A stretch of DNA of 64,000 nt from G963675935 sp963675935 (GTDB taxonomy: Bacteria; Planctomycetota; Planctomycetia; Pirellulales; Thermoguttaceae). A model generated the notes under the pieces. That model was not told where the DNA came from, did no database searches, and saw only the letters and a program-made list of their open reading frames with translations. The stretch is taken from the NCBI GenBank assembly GCA_963675935.2, contig CAXXPV010000002.1, forward strand, positions 55,687-119,686, given 5' to 3'. A program made the translations under genes and the position numbers. Positions within the stretch are counted from its first letter, which is position 1. Every line of letters starts with the position of its first letter. Shown piece after piece: positions 45,415-53,566 of the stretch.

Positions 45415-46257
45415 TTATCGTTTCACCACGAAGTGGCGATCAATGCCGAGTGTGCGTTCGTCCAAGCCGACGGCCAAACCAACCAGATCGGACAGATAAT
45501 ACACCGTCAGATCGTGACGGCATCCGTAACGGCGTTCGATGTCGTTTTGTTTCATGTCGAGATTGACATGACACATCGGGCAAGCGACCACGATGCAGTT
45601 CGCGCCGTGTTCTCTTGCGTTGCCAAGTATTTTATGCGAAAGTTCGAGCACGATGTCTTCGTCGGCCATCGTCATGCCGGCCCCGCAGCATTCCGTCTTA
45701 AAGTTCCAATCGACCGGCTGCGCCCCAAGCCCGCGAAGGATTGTCTCCATCGAGCTTGGCTGTTCGCAATCGTCGAATCGCAAGGTTTCGGGCGGGCGTG
45801 TCAAGAGACAGCCGTAGTAGCAGGCCGGATGGAACTCCGACAGCGGCCGGACCGCTTTGCTCTTGATCGTTTCCAGCCCGATCTGCTGCAAGACTTGAAT
45901 CAGATTCAGCACGCAAATGTCGTTGCGAATCGGCAACTCGACGATGTCGGCCATTCGCCGCCGCGCGTCGTCCGACGCGGCCATGACGCTCTGGGCCTTC
46001 AGCAACTCCATCGAACACATGGGACAGGGCGCCAAAAGGTTCGGCAGTCCGTCGCGTTCGGCAATGGCCAGATTGCGCGCCGGCAGCGCCACGGCCAGGG
46101 TATGATTCAACGAATGGGCGGCCGTCGCGCCGCAACAAATCCAATCGTCCAATTCGCGCAGCCCGACGCCCAACGCATCGAGACAAGCGTGAACCGATTG
46201 GCCGTAGTCGTTCGACGACCCGTGCAAGGCACATCCTGGGTAATAGCCGAAATCCAC
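45415..46257 (-). CDS. hdrB: Heterodisulfide reductase subunit B
   Basis: 280 residues; GTG at 46257 with GGAGGAG ten bases upstream. Two complete CCG domains: PGCALHGSSNDYGQS ... WICCGAT ... CPMC, and CYYGCLLTRPPE ... ECCGAG ... CPMCHVNLD. In HdrB these bind the two non-cubane [4Fe-4S] clusters that split the disulfide. With all ligands present, it should be catalytic. The natural disulfide (CoM-S-S-CoB in methanogens, DsrC proposed in sulfate reducers) is unknown here. Confidence 0.92.
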   Translation of the reverse strand: MDFGYYPGCALHGSSNDYGQSVHACLDALGVGLRELDDWICCGATAAHSLNHTLAVALPARNLAIAERDGLPNLLAPCPMCSMELLKAQSVMAASDDARRRMADIVELPIRNDICVLNLIQVLQQIGLETIKSKAVRPLSEFHPACYYGCLLTRPPETLRFDDCEQPSSMETILRGLGAQPVDWNFKTECCGAGMTMADEDIVLELSHKILGNAREHGANCIVVACPMCHVNLDMKQNDIERRYGCRHDLTVYYLSDLVGLAVGLDERTLGIDRHFVVKR

Positions 46258-46311
46258 TGTCGGAAGTCTCCTCCAAGTTGTCGATCTATCGATTGCGAAA
46301 CCGCGAGCGGT

Positions 46312-46890
46312 TTATTCTTTCGTTTGCGAAACCGTGAGCGAGTTGTTGCATTTCTCGAAAATGCGCGCGACGACGCCGCGATCTTTCACCCGTTCGCCGA
46401 CCAAGTGAAACTTCTTGCGTTTCAAGAGCGCCGGCGCCAGCATCGCGCCGTCCATCAACAGCGGAACGCTGCCGTCCTTGAAAAACGCCCTGGTTTTGAA
46501 CTCGCCGATCAACTCCACCTCGCGGAGTCGCCCGTTGCGGCGGATGTTGTCCAAGAACGCTTGCTGGAACAACACCGTTCGTAGCCGCTCTCTCGGCGCC
46601 TTGCCCTGCTCGGCGGCCAACTGCCGCAAAGCGTCCATGACGCCGGCGCAATCGACCGATTTCGGACATCGCGTCGAGCAGGTCATGCAGGAAACGCATT
46701 TCCAGATGGACTCGCACTGCAAGGCGCGGTCGAGACGCCTCATCTGGACAAGCCGAACCAACTGATTCGGCAGCAGGTCCATCTGGTCGGCCATGGGACA
46801 GCCCGCCGAACACTTGCCGCATTGGTAGCAGTCGGCGACGTGAAGTCGCTCGAATACCTCGGCTTCGGCGGAGATGATTTGTGTGGACAT
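46312..46890 (-). CDS. hdrC: Heterodisulfide reductase subunit C
   Basis: 192 residues. Two [4Fe-4S] motifs, CYQCGKCSAGCPMADQMDL (about 18-36) and CVSCMTCSTRCPKSVDC (about 66-82). The remainder is helical. It carries electrons from HdrA to HdrB. 19 bp separate it from the regulator-like gene upstream; between hdrC and hdrB there is a small AAACCGCGAGCGGTTT palindrome. Confidence 0.9.
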   Translation of the reverse strand: MSTQIISAEAEVFERLHVADCYQCGKCSAGCPMADQMDLLPNQLVRLVQMRRLDRALQCESIWKCVSCMTCSTRCPKSVDCAGVMDALRQLAAEQGKAPRERLRTVLFQQAFLDNIRRNGRLREVELIGEFKTRAFFKDGSVPLLMDGAMLAPALLKRKKFHLVGERVKDRGVVARIFEKCNNSLTVSQTKE

Positions 46891-46909
46891 GGGCAGGCTC
46901 GGTTCAGTT

Positions 46910-48481
46910 TCAGCAAGAGGCCATTTCGCGGATCAAATGATCGGCCAGGGCTTCGACGACTTCAGACTCGAACGCCAGCGGATACTCGGGCAACTCGCTC
47001 GGCTCGACCAGGAGCGTCGTCACCTTGTCGGCGCCCGCGCCGACCATGGCGACATATTCGGCCTTGGTGTCGCGGGTCAAACTGCCAGGCAGCCGGCCGT
47101 GCTTCTTCGCCAAAAGCACGATGACCCGATCGCAGTGCGAGGCCGCGCTCAACAGGTGCATCGGGGTGATCGGCGTCTCGCTGGGCGAGCTTTCCAAGGG
47201 GAATCGTTCTTGCATGAGCTTGTGCCGCAACAGGAGGCCCAGGCCGGTTTCCCGCCGCAACAAGCCAGGCTCCGGTATCAGCCGGACGCGGGTCCGATTG
47301 CGGTTCGTGATGAAAACTCCGCCCAACACTTGGGCGATTTCGGAATTGTGGGGGCCAAGCGGCGGCGACGGCGGCGGCGCGAACACGCCGGCCAGAATAT
47401 CCGCGATTTCGTTGTCGGCGAACGGCTCGACGGCATAGTAGAAGATGCGGCGGATGCGATAGGCCGGCTCCAAAATGCAGTCGGCCGAGGCCATGACGAC
47501 GATCTTCATCGAAGGATTCTCGGCGTTGATGGCCCCGACGATGCTCGGCCCTTCCGTGTCGAAGGTTTTCGCGTCGAACAGAATCGCCTTCGAGTCAAAG
47601 TTCTTTTGCGCGGCCTGCAATTCCTTCGGATCGGCCACCGTGCGGACGTCGCAGCCGAGCCGCCGCAACCGTTCGGCCTGCTCCGCGGCCGTCGAGGTGT
47701 CTCGGCTCAATAAGAGCACGCGGCGCAAAGAACATTTTTGGGACTCTTCCTCCAATCGCGTCGGGCACACGCACGCGATCCAACCCTGACCGCAAGGATC
47801 GGACAGCAATGCGGCCGGATCGCCGACAAGTGAATCGTTGACGGCGACCACCACGCCGGACAACGGCGAGGGCGTCAATCGCGTCGGTTGGCCGGCGACG
47901 GTCACGGCAGCCAGCGGCAGCCCTTGGTAGACGACTTCGCCGATTCGCGGCAGGCGGATCGATTCGATTTTCGCGGCGTTGGGCCGAACCGCCAAGGCGC
48001 CGACCCTGGCAATGCCCTCGTTGTTGGTCTGATACCATGCTTCGCGATAAAAATGGAACGTCGCGTCCGACGCGGGGGCTTCGATCGCATTGGCCGCGCC
48101 GGCCGGATTCGACGCCGCATGCAACAGGCGGTGAACCGCCTGCGAGATTTCCTCCGGCGTAAACGGCTTCGTCACATAATCGGAGGCCCCGAGCCGAACG
48201 GCCGAGGCGGCATTCGGAATGCTCGGATAGCCCGTCATCAAAACGACCGGCACGCCCGGCTTTTCCTTGCGCAGCGATTCGAGGAATTGGAGGCCGTCCA
48301 TTTCCGGCATTTTGACATCCAGCAAGATCGCCGCGTACTCGCCATGTATCGCCATGTTCAAGCCCTGATTGGCGTCGCTGCACTTCTGCACCACAAAACC
48401 CTGGCGGGAGAAGATGCGGTTGCAGCCTTCGCAAATCGCTTCCTCGTCGTCTACAACCAAGAGCGTCGGTTCGTTTGACAT
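46910..48481 (-). CDS. Receiver protein with GcvH-like domain, first gene of the hdr-flx operon
   Basis: 523 residues from the ATG at 48481. Residues 5-120 are an intact receiver (Asp11/Asp12, phosphoacceptor Asp55 in ILLDVKMPEMDG, Lys106 in VTKPF). About 144-245 resemble glycine cleavage H protein (GEVVYQGLPL ... LSGVVVAVNDSLVGDP ... GQGWIACVCP). However, the lipoyl-lysine loop reads VTVAGQPTRL, so the modified Lys is missing. About 252-367 look like a second, degenerate receiver. The last about 130 residues are unassigned. No DNA-binding output domain. A sigma-54 promoter lies 82 bp upstream. It may regulate, or assemble with, the Hdr complex. Confidence 0.75.
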   Translation of the reverse strand: MSNEPTLLVVDDEEAICEGCNRIFSRQGFVVQKCSDANQGLNMAIHGEYAAILLDVKMPEMDGLQFLESLRKEKPGVPVVLMTGYPSIPNAASAVRLGASDYVTKPFTPEEISQAVHRLLHAASNPAGAANAIEAPASDATFHFYREAWYQTNNEGIARVGALAVRPNAAKIESIRLPRIGEVVYQGLPLAAVTVAGQPTRLTPSPLSGVVVAVNDSLVGDPAALLSDPCGQGWIACVCPTRLEEESQKCSLRRVLLLSRDTSTAAEQAERLRRLGCDVRTVADPKELQAAQKNFDSKAILFDAKTFDTEGPSIVGAINAENPSMKIVVMASADCILEPAYRIRRIFYYAVEPFADNEIADILAGVFAPPPSPPLGPHNSEIAQVLGGVFITNRNRTRVRLIPEPGLLRRETGLGLLLRHKLMQERFPLESSPSETPITPMHLLSAASHCDRVIVLLAKKHGRLPGSLTRDTKAEYVAMVGAGADKVTTLLVEPSELPEYPLAFESEVVEALADHLIREMASC

Positions 48482-48562
48482 GAGTTTTGTCCCTTTTCGG
48501 CAAGATGAGCCACAACTTGAACTGTTCGCCACGCTGGAGTTTCGTGCCCTTGAAATCTGAGA

Positions 48563-48578
48563 TGCAATGCGCGTGCCA
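48563..48578 (-). promoter_or_regulatory. Sigma-54 promoter of the hdr-flx operon
   Basis: Minus-strand TGGCACGCGCATTGCA matches the -24/-12 consensus TGGCACG-N4-TTGCA exactly. Predicted transcript start about 12 bp below 48564, giving a leader of about 70 bases before the ATG at 48481. The inverted repeat ATGATG-N5-CATCAT at about 48612-48630 upstream is a possible activator site. Confidence 0.85.
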
Positions 48579-48838
48579 AAGTGGAATATCTTTAACGATG
48601 TGCGGGTTAAAATGATGCGAACCATCATGGAATGGAGGAAATGGCGGCACTTTTCACCGCTCACGGTACAAAAAGCCGCCGAAAACCGAGAATGCCGAGA
48701 CAAAACAATGCCAGACAGACGTATTTTCCGACGAGAATCCTGAATCGCACGGAATCACACGTATGGAGCGAATATACACTGTATGGTGGAACGGGCGAGA
48801 ATTCGCCCTACGAAGTCAGACCGTGCTTCCGCAGGCAA

Positions 48839-48940
48839 GTAGGGTGGGACAAGCGCAGCGCAGTCCCACCAAGTGTTTTCCCCCGGTTTTTCATGGGACG
48901 GCATTTTGGTGGGACTGCGCGTTGCTTGTCCCACCCTACG
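48839..48940. repeat. GTAGGGTGGGACAAGC inverted repeat
   Basis: Arms GTAGGGTGGGACAAGCGCAG and TTGCTTGTCCCACCCTAC. The gap 48482-48960 otherwise holds the sigma-54 promoter and upstream sequence of the hdr-flx operon. Confidence 0.8.
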
Positions 48941-48960
48941 CGAGCATTTCGCAGCAGAAA

Positions 48961-50376
48961 CTACGAAGTCAGCCCGTGCTTCCGCAGCAATGCGTGCAGA
49001 TTCGTTCGCTGGATGCCGATTTCATCGGCGGCGCGGCTGACGTTGCCCCCACAACGCTCCAGAACGTCGAGCAGGAACTGCCGTTCCAGTTGCTGCACGG
49101 CGGAATCGCGAACCTGTTGCTTGAGATGCTTGAACTCTTCCCAAGAACGGGGAAGCGGCGCGCCGGACGGCGCGCGAACGTGAACCTTTCGGATTTCTTC
49201 CGGCAGATGCCTCGCTTCGATCCGATCGTGATCGCAAAGAATGGCCAGCCGCTCGACGATATTGCGCAGTTCACGGACGTTGCCGGGCCACGCATAGTTT
49301 TCGACCAACGTCATTGCCTCGGGAGAAAATCCCTTCACGGCCACCTGATTCTTCTTGCAAAATCGCTCCAGAAACGCCGTGGCCAGCAAGGGGATGTCGC
49401 CCACCCGATCTCGAAGCGGCGGCAGATGGATGGGCACGACGTTCAGCCGATAATAGAGGTCCTCGCGGAATTCGCCCTCGCGGACCATTTCCATCAGATC
49501 GCGGTTCGTGGCGGAAATCAACCGGATATCGACCGCGCGCTCCGTCGTGTCGCCGACTTTTTTAACGTGTTTCGTTTCGAGCGCCCGGAGCAATTTCCCC
49601 TGGGTTTCCATGCTCAGGTTGCCGATTTCGTCGAGGAACAACGTGCCCTTGTGGGCGGCCTCGAAAAGCCCCTGTTTCGTGACAATGGCGCCGCTGAACG
49701 ACCCTTTGACGTGGCCGAACAACTCGCTCTCCAACAGCGTGGGAGCCAACGCGCTGCAATCGCACGCCAGCAAGAGATGGTCGCTGCGACGACTCAGGCG
49801 ATGAATGGCCCTGACAAACATCTCCTTGCCCGTCCCGCTTTCGCCGATCAACAACACGGTGCCGTCGGTGGGCGCGACACGCCGAGCCAACGCGAAAACC
49901 CGCTCCATCGGCCGGCTCTCACCGATAATGCCCTCGAAGCCCTGGTGTATCTCCAATTCCTGCCGAAGGACGACGTTCTCGCGGATCAGCCGCGAGTGTT
50001 CGGCCGCTCGGCGGACGGCCATCTTCAACTGATCGGGCGAGAACGGCTTGCTGACGTAGTCGTGGGCGCCCTGCTTCATGGCTTCAACGGCCGATTCCAC
50101 AGTCGCATTGCCCGTAATGATGATGACCTCGGAAGAGACCGCCGACTGCTTGATCTGTCGCAAAATTTCCAAGCCGTCGAGGCCGGGCATGGCGAGATCG
50201 AGCAAAACGATGTCGAAATCGCCGAGCAGGGCGGTCTGCAAACCAGTCTCCGGCGCCGAAAAACACTGGACCTCGTGTCCCTCGGCTTCCAGCACCCGTT
50301 GGCACGCTTGGCCTATCGCCGCTTCGTCGTCGATGACGAGAATCCGCAAACCCAAATCTGCTACTTCCGATGACAC
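48961..50376 (-). CDS. NtrC-family sigma-54-dependent response regulator
   Basis: 471 residues. GTG at 50376 favoured (GGGAG ten bases upstream; a TTG at 50385 would overlap the previous stop). Receiver about 10-125 with phosphoacceptor Asp in LLDLAMPGLDG. AAA+ domain: Walker A GESGTGKE, Walker B GTLFLDEIG, arginine-finger region FREDLYYRLNV. Fis-type HTH at the end (GGNVSRAADEIGIQRTNLHA). The sigma-54 contact loop is GSFSGA instead of GAFTGA. It sits between two sigma-54 operons and is the obvious activator of both. Confidence 0.93.
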   Translation of the reverse strand: MSSEVADLGLRILVIDDEAAIGQACQRVLEAEGHEVQCFSAPETGLQTALLGDFDIVLLDLAMPGLDGLEILRQIKQSAVSSEVIIITGNATVESAVEAMKQGAHDYVSKPFSPDQLKMAVRRAAEHSRLIRENVVLRQELEIHQGFEGIIGESRPMERVFALARRVAPTDGTVLLIGESGTGKEMFVRAIHRLSRRSDHLLLACDCSALAPTLLESELFGHVKGSFSGAIVTKQGLFEAAHKGTLFLDEIGNLSMETQGKLLRALETKHVKKVGDTTERAVDIRLISATNRDLMEMVREGEFREDLYYRLNVVPIHLPPLRDRVGDIPLLATAFLERFCKKNQVAVKGFSPEAMTLVENYAWPGNVRELRNIVERLAILCDHDRIEARHLPEEIRKVHVRAPSGAPLPRSWEEFKHLKQQVRDSAVQQLERQFLLDVLERCGGNVSRAADEIGIQRTNLHALLRKHGLTS

Positions 50377-50381
50377 GGCGT

Positions 50382-50648
50382 TCAATCTCCCGAGCGGGTG
50401 AAATCCTGCAAATTGCGGGCAAGGGCCGCCGCTTGCATCGTCTCGTGGATAATTAAATTGAGATCCTCGCGGTCTTGGGCGTCCATGTTCGCCTTATCGC
50501 GCATCAGGTGCGAAAACGTAAGGATGGTCGTTAGATGATTATTGATCTTATGGGCCGTATTTCCGGCTAATTGCCCAATGGCGACCAGCTTTTCCACGCC
50601 GGCGTCCGGCGGTCGAGCCACGGCGGATTTCAAGGGCGATTCGTTCAT
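50382..50648 (-). CDS. Stand-alone DHp (HisKA-like) domain without ATPase
   Basis: 88 residues. The body is one histidine-kinase dimerisation/phosphoacceptor hairpin: GQLAGNTAHKINNHLTTILT with His33, then helix two (DLNLIIHETMQAAALARNL). No ATP-binding domain follows. The family motif HExNNPL has become HKINNHL, losing the acidic residue used in the kinase reaction. The stop overlaps the activator start region. It may dimerise with or relay phosphate from the kinases at 55468 or 57936, or dephosphorylate the activator. Confidence 0.7.
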   Translation of the reverse strand: MNESPLKSAVARPPDAGVEKLVAIGQLAGNTAHKINNHLTTILTFSHLMRDKANMDAQDREDLNLIIHETMQAAALARNLQDFTRSGD

Positions 50649-50854
50649 CTTGCAGCATCCCGATTTTTCATCTTGGCATCATACAGTGTATATGCAAATC
50701 ATACATAAACAGCCCCCCGTCGGCAAGGCGTCAGGAGAGTTGCGAAGTTCATTGCCCCGTTGTTTGTAGTCCCGCCTATAGGTGGAAGTTGAGCCGCACA
50801 AGCCGCCTGGCAGCCCGTTGAAAAAACATTTATTGGATTATAGGACGTGCCCCC

Positions 50855-50895
50855 CCGACGCCGATTTTCCATTGTTTTTCCGCACAATCGGCGAC
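50855..50895. promoter_or_regulatory. Inverted repeat upstream of the hydrogenase promoter, possible activator site
   Basis: CGCCGATT ... AATCGGCG, with TTGTTTTTCCGCACAA in the middle, lies about 95-130 bp before the -24 element, the usual distance for an NtrC-type enhancer. The gap 50649-51055 holds this, the promoter and no gene. Binding is inference. Confidence 0.4.
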
Positions 50896-50985
50896 GAAAG
50901 TCGGCTTCTACAGGCTTTCACAAGCCGCCTAAAAGCGGAGCGACAAACGACATTGCCGTTCTTTCCGACACGAAACCCCCACGGA

Positions 50986-51001
50986 TGGCACGGTTTTTGC
51001 T
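50986..51001 (+). promoter_or_regulatory. Sigma-54 promoter of the hydrogenase operon
   Basis: TGGCACGGTTTTTGCT matches TGGCACG-N4-TTGCW exactly, with 10 bp between the GG and GC dinucleotides. Transcript start predicted at about 51012, 44 bases before the hydC ATG. It points away from the activator gene. Confidence 0.88.
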
Positions 51002-51055
51002 ACAGGTTATGCACTGAGATTTCCAGCACGATTTGCCGAAACGAGGAGCGGCTGA

Positions 51056-51553
51056 ATGGCCATAGATGATTTGAACGCAGTGCTCGAACGGTATCCGAAC
51101 GCTTCGCGCGATGCGTTGATACCCATCCTACAGGATGTACAGCAAGAGTTGGGCTACCTATCGCGCGATTCCGTGGTGCGAATTGGAGAACATCTGAGTC
51201 TTCCGGCCAGCAAAATATACGGCGTCGCCACGTTTTACAACCAATTTCGCTTCCAGCCGCAAGGCCGCAACCACATTCAAGTGTGTCGCGGCACCGCGTG
51301 CCATGTGAAAGGCTCGGCGGCAATTCTCGAGGCCGTCAAGCGGGAACTGAAGATCGAGGCCGGCCAAACCACCCGCGACGGCCAATTCAGTCTCGAAGTC
51401 GTGGCTTGCATCGGGGCCTGTGGATTGGCTCCGGTTATCTGCATCAACGGCGAATTCCACGCCGGTGTTTCGACGAAAACCGTCGGAAAAATCATCGACT
51501 CCTATCGACGAAAGGGTTCGCCGAATGACGGCAACGGCCATGAAACTGCCTGA
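51056..51553 (+). CDS. hydC: NAD-linked hydrogenase subunit, NuoE-like [2Fe-2S] (HydC)
   Basis: 165 residues; ATG with GAGGAGC upstream. NuoE/24-kDa fold: ALIPILQDVQQELGYLSRDS and IYGVATFYNQFRFQPQGRNH. The [2Fe-2S] ligands are CRGTAC (about 81-86) and CIGACG (about 122-127). It passes electrons to or from the FMN subunit. The next gene overlaps its end by about 29 bp, showing tight coupling. Confidence 0.92.
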   Translation: MAIDDLNAVLERYPNASRDALIPILQDVQQELGYLSRDSVVRIGEHLSLPASKIYGVATFYNQFRFQPQGRNHIQVCRGTACHVKGSAAILEAVKRELKIEAGQTTRDGQFSLEVVACIGACGLAPVICINGEFHAGVSTKTVGKIIDSYRRKGSPNDGNGHETA

Positions 51554-53474
51554 ACTGCTTTCCTGGATGGTGGACAACGATCCCATCGAGCCGGCTGTCG
51601 CGCAGCAGCGCCGACGGCATTTGGCTGAACTGCGACGCGAACAAGTTCTTCGTCCGACGATCTTCGTCGGCGCCGGGACTTGCGGCCTCGGGGCCGGCGC
51701 CAAGGAAACGCTGGCCGCCGTCCACAAATATCTCAACGACCACGAGGTGAAGGCCGATGTGATTCTGGTTGGCTGCATCGGCCTGTGCTCGCTGGAACCG
51801 ATCGTCGAAGTGCAGCTCCCCGGCCGCGCCAGGGTTTGCTACAAGCAAATCACCTCCGACAAGGTCGCCCGGCTCCTGGACAGCGCCATGACCGCCCCGG
51901 CGCCCGAGGAATTTATCCTTGGCCAGCACCGCAATAGCGCGATCGAGCCTTGGGCGGACGTGCCCTTCTTGGACGAGCATCCGTTTTTCGCCCCGCAAAC
52001 CCGCTGGGTGCTGGCGAATTGCGGCATCATCGACCCCTCGCAGATCGACGAATACATCGCTCGCGGCGGCTACAAGGGGCTCGCGGAAATGCTGCGCGGA
52101 ACGACTCCGGACGCCGTGTGCGACATCGTCGAACAGAGCGGTCTTCGCGGACGCGGCGGCGGAGGCTTTCCGACCGGCAAGAAATGGAAATTCGCCCGCG
52201 CGTCGGCCGGAGATCAGAAGTATCTCATCTGCAACGCCGACGAAGGCGACCCCGGCGCGTTCATGGACCGGGCCGTCATCGAGAGCGATCCGCACCGGCT
52301 GGTCGAGGGCATGGCCATCGCCGCCTACGGCATCGGCGCGACGAAGGCTTACGTCTACATCCGGGCCGAGTATCCGCTGGCCATCAAACGGTTGAGGGCC
52401 GCGATTGCCCAGGCGGAAGCCGCTCATTTGTTGGGCGACAACATCCTCGGCACGGATTTCAGTCTGCACGTCATCATCAAAATGGGGGCGGGGGCGTTCG
52501 TCTGCGGCGAGGAAACCGCCCTGATTCACAGCATCGAAGGCCGTCGCGGAATGCCACGCCCTCGTCCTCCGTTCCCCGCCGTCAGCGGGCTGTTCGGCAA
52601 GCCGACGATCATCAACAATGTCGAAACTTTGGCGAATTTGCCCACCGTGCTATCCATCGGCGCCGACAAATTCAGCGCCTTGGGCACGAAGACGAGCAAG
52701 GGCACGAAGGTCTTCGCGCTGTCGGGCAAAGTCTCTCGCACCGGACTGGTCGAAGTGGCAATGGGTACGCCCGTCCGCAAGATCGTTTTCGACATCGGCG
52801 GCGGCATCCCCAACGGCAAAGCTTACAAGGCCGTTCAGATCGGCGGTCCCTCGGGCGGCTGCATCCCGACGCAGCATTTGGACATCGATGTCGATTATGA
52901 ATCACTGAAAACCGTCGGCGCCATTATGGGGTCCGGCGGCTTGGTCGTCATGGACGAAGACACGTGCATGGTCGATGTCGCCAAGTTTTTCATGGACTTC
53001 ATCCAGCGTGAAAGTTGCGGAAAGTGCATCCCCTGCCGCGAAGGCACTCGCCGGATGTTGGAAATCCTGCAGCGCATCACGCAAGGCCGGAAGAAAGAGC
53101 GGGGGATCGACGCCCTCGAACGATTCAAGAGCGTACTGCACCTGCAAAGCCTGGCCGAGACGATCCGTGACACGAGTCTCTGCGGCTTGGGGCAAACCGC
53201 TCCCAATCCGGTCTTGAGTACGCTTCGCTGGTTCCGCGACGAGTACGAATCGCACATCTATGAGCGAAAATGTCCGGCGGCCGTCTGTGCCGAGTTGGTC
53301 ACGTATTCGATCGACGCGGACAAATGCCGTGGCTGCACGCTTTGCGCGAAAAAATGCCCGGCCGGAGCCATCGTGGGCGCGGCAAAGTCGCCGCACCACA
53401 TCGTTGTCGAAAAGTGCATCGGCTGCGGCGTCTGCATGGACGCTTGCCGCTTCGACGCCATCGTCAAGGAATAA
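51525..53474 (+). CDS. hydB: NAD-linked hydrogenase flavoprotein, NuoF-like (HydB)
   Basis: 649 residues from the ATG at 51525 (ATG 51540 possible). Thioredoxin-like [2Fe-2S] domain (about 45-125: GAGTCGLGAGAKE, GCIGLCSLEP). NuoF core with FMN loop GLRGRGGGGFPTGKKW and NADH segment CGEETALIHSIEG. [4Fe-4S] ligands SCGKCIPCREG. Two C-terminal ferredoxin clusters CRGCTLCAKKCPAGA and CIGCGVCMDACRFDA. This is the domain layout of HydB in trimeric bifurcating hydrogenases, where FMN couples NADH, ferredoxin and H2. A 93-bp gap with a short CTCTCCCTTCGGGAGAG hairpin precedes hydA. Confidence 0.93.
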   Translation: MTATAMKLPELLSWMVDNDPIEPAVAQQRRRHLAELRREQVLRPTIFVGAGTCGLGAGAKETLAAVHKYLNDHEVKADVILVGCIGLCSLEPIVEVQLPGRARVCYKQITSDKVARLLDSAMTAPAPEEFILGQHRNSAIEPWADVPFLDEHPFFAPQTRWVLANCGIIDPSQIDEYIARGGYKGLAEMLRGTTPDAVCDIVEQSGLRGRGGGGFPTGKKWKFARASAGDQKYLICNADEGDPGAFMDRAVIESDPHRLVEGMAIAAYGIGATKAYVYIRAEYPLAIKRLRAAIAQAEAAHLLGDNILGTDFSLHVIIKMGAGAFVCGEETALIHSIEGRRGMPRPRPPFPAVSGLFGKPTIINNVETLANLPTVLSIGADKFSALGTKTSKGTKVFALSGKVSRTGLVEVAMGTPVRKIVFDIGGGIPNGKAYKAVQIGGPSGGCIPTQHLDIDVDYESLKTVGAIMGSGGLVVMDEDTCMVDVAKFFMDFIQRESCGKCIPCREGTRRMLEILQRITQGRKKERGIDALERFKSVLHLQSLAETIRDTSLCGLGQTAPNPVLSTLRWFRDEYESHIYERKCPAAVCAELVTYSIDADKCRGCTLCAKKCPAGAIVGAAKSPHHIVVEKCIGCGVCMDACRFDAIVKE

Positions 53475-53566
53475 AACAAGTCCCCTCTCCCTTCGGGAGA
53501 GGGTTAGGGTGAGGGCCGGCTTGGCTCTCGGTCGGATTATAGATTAGGGACTAACGAGAATCATCC

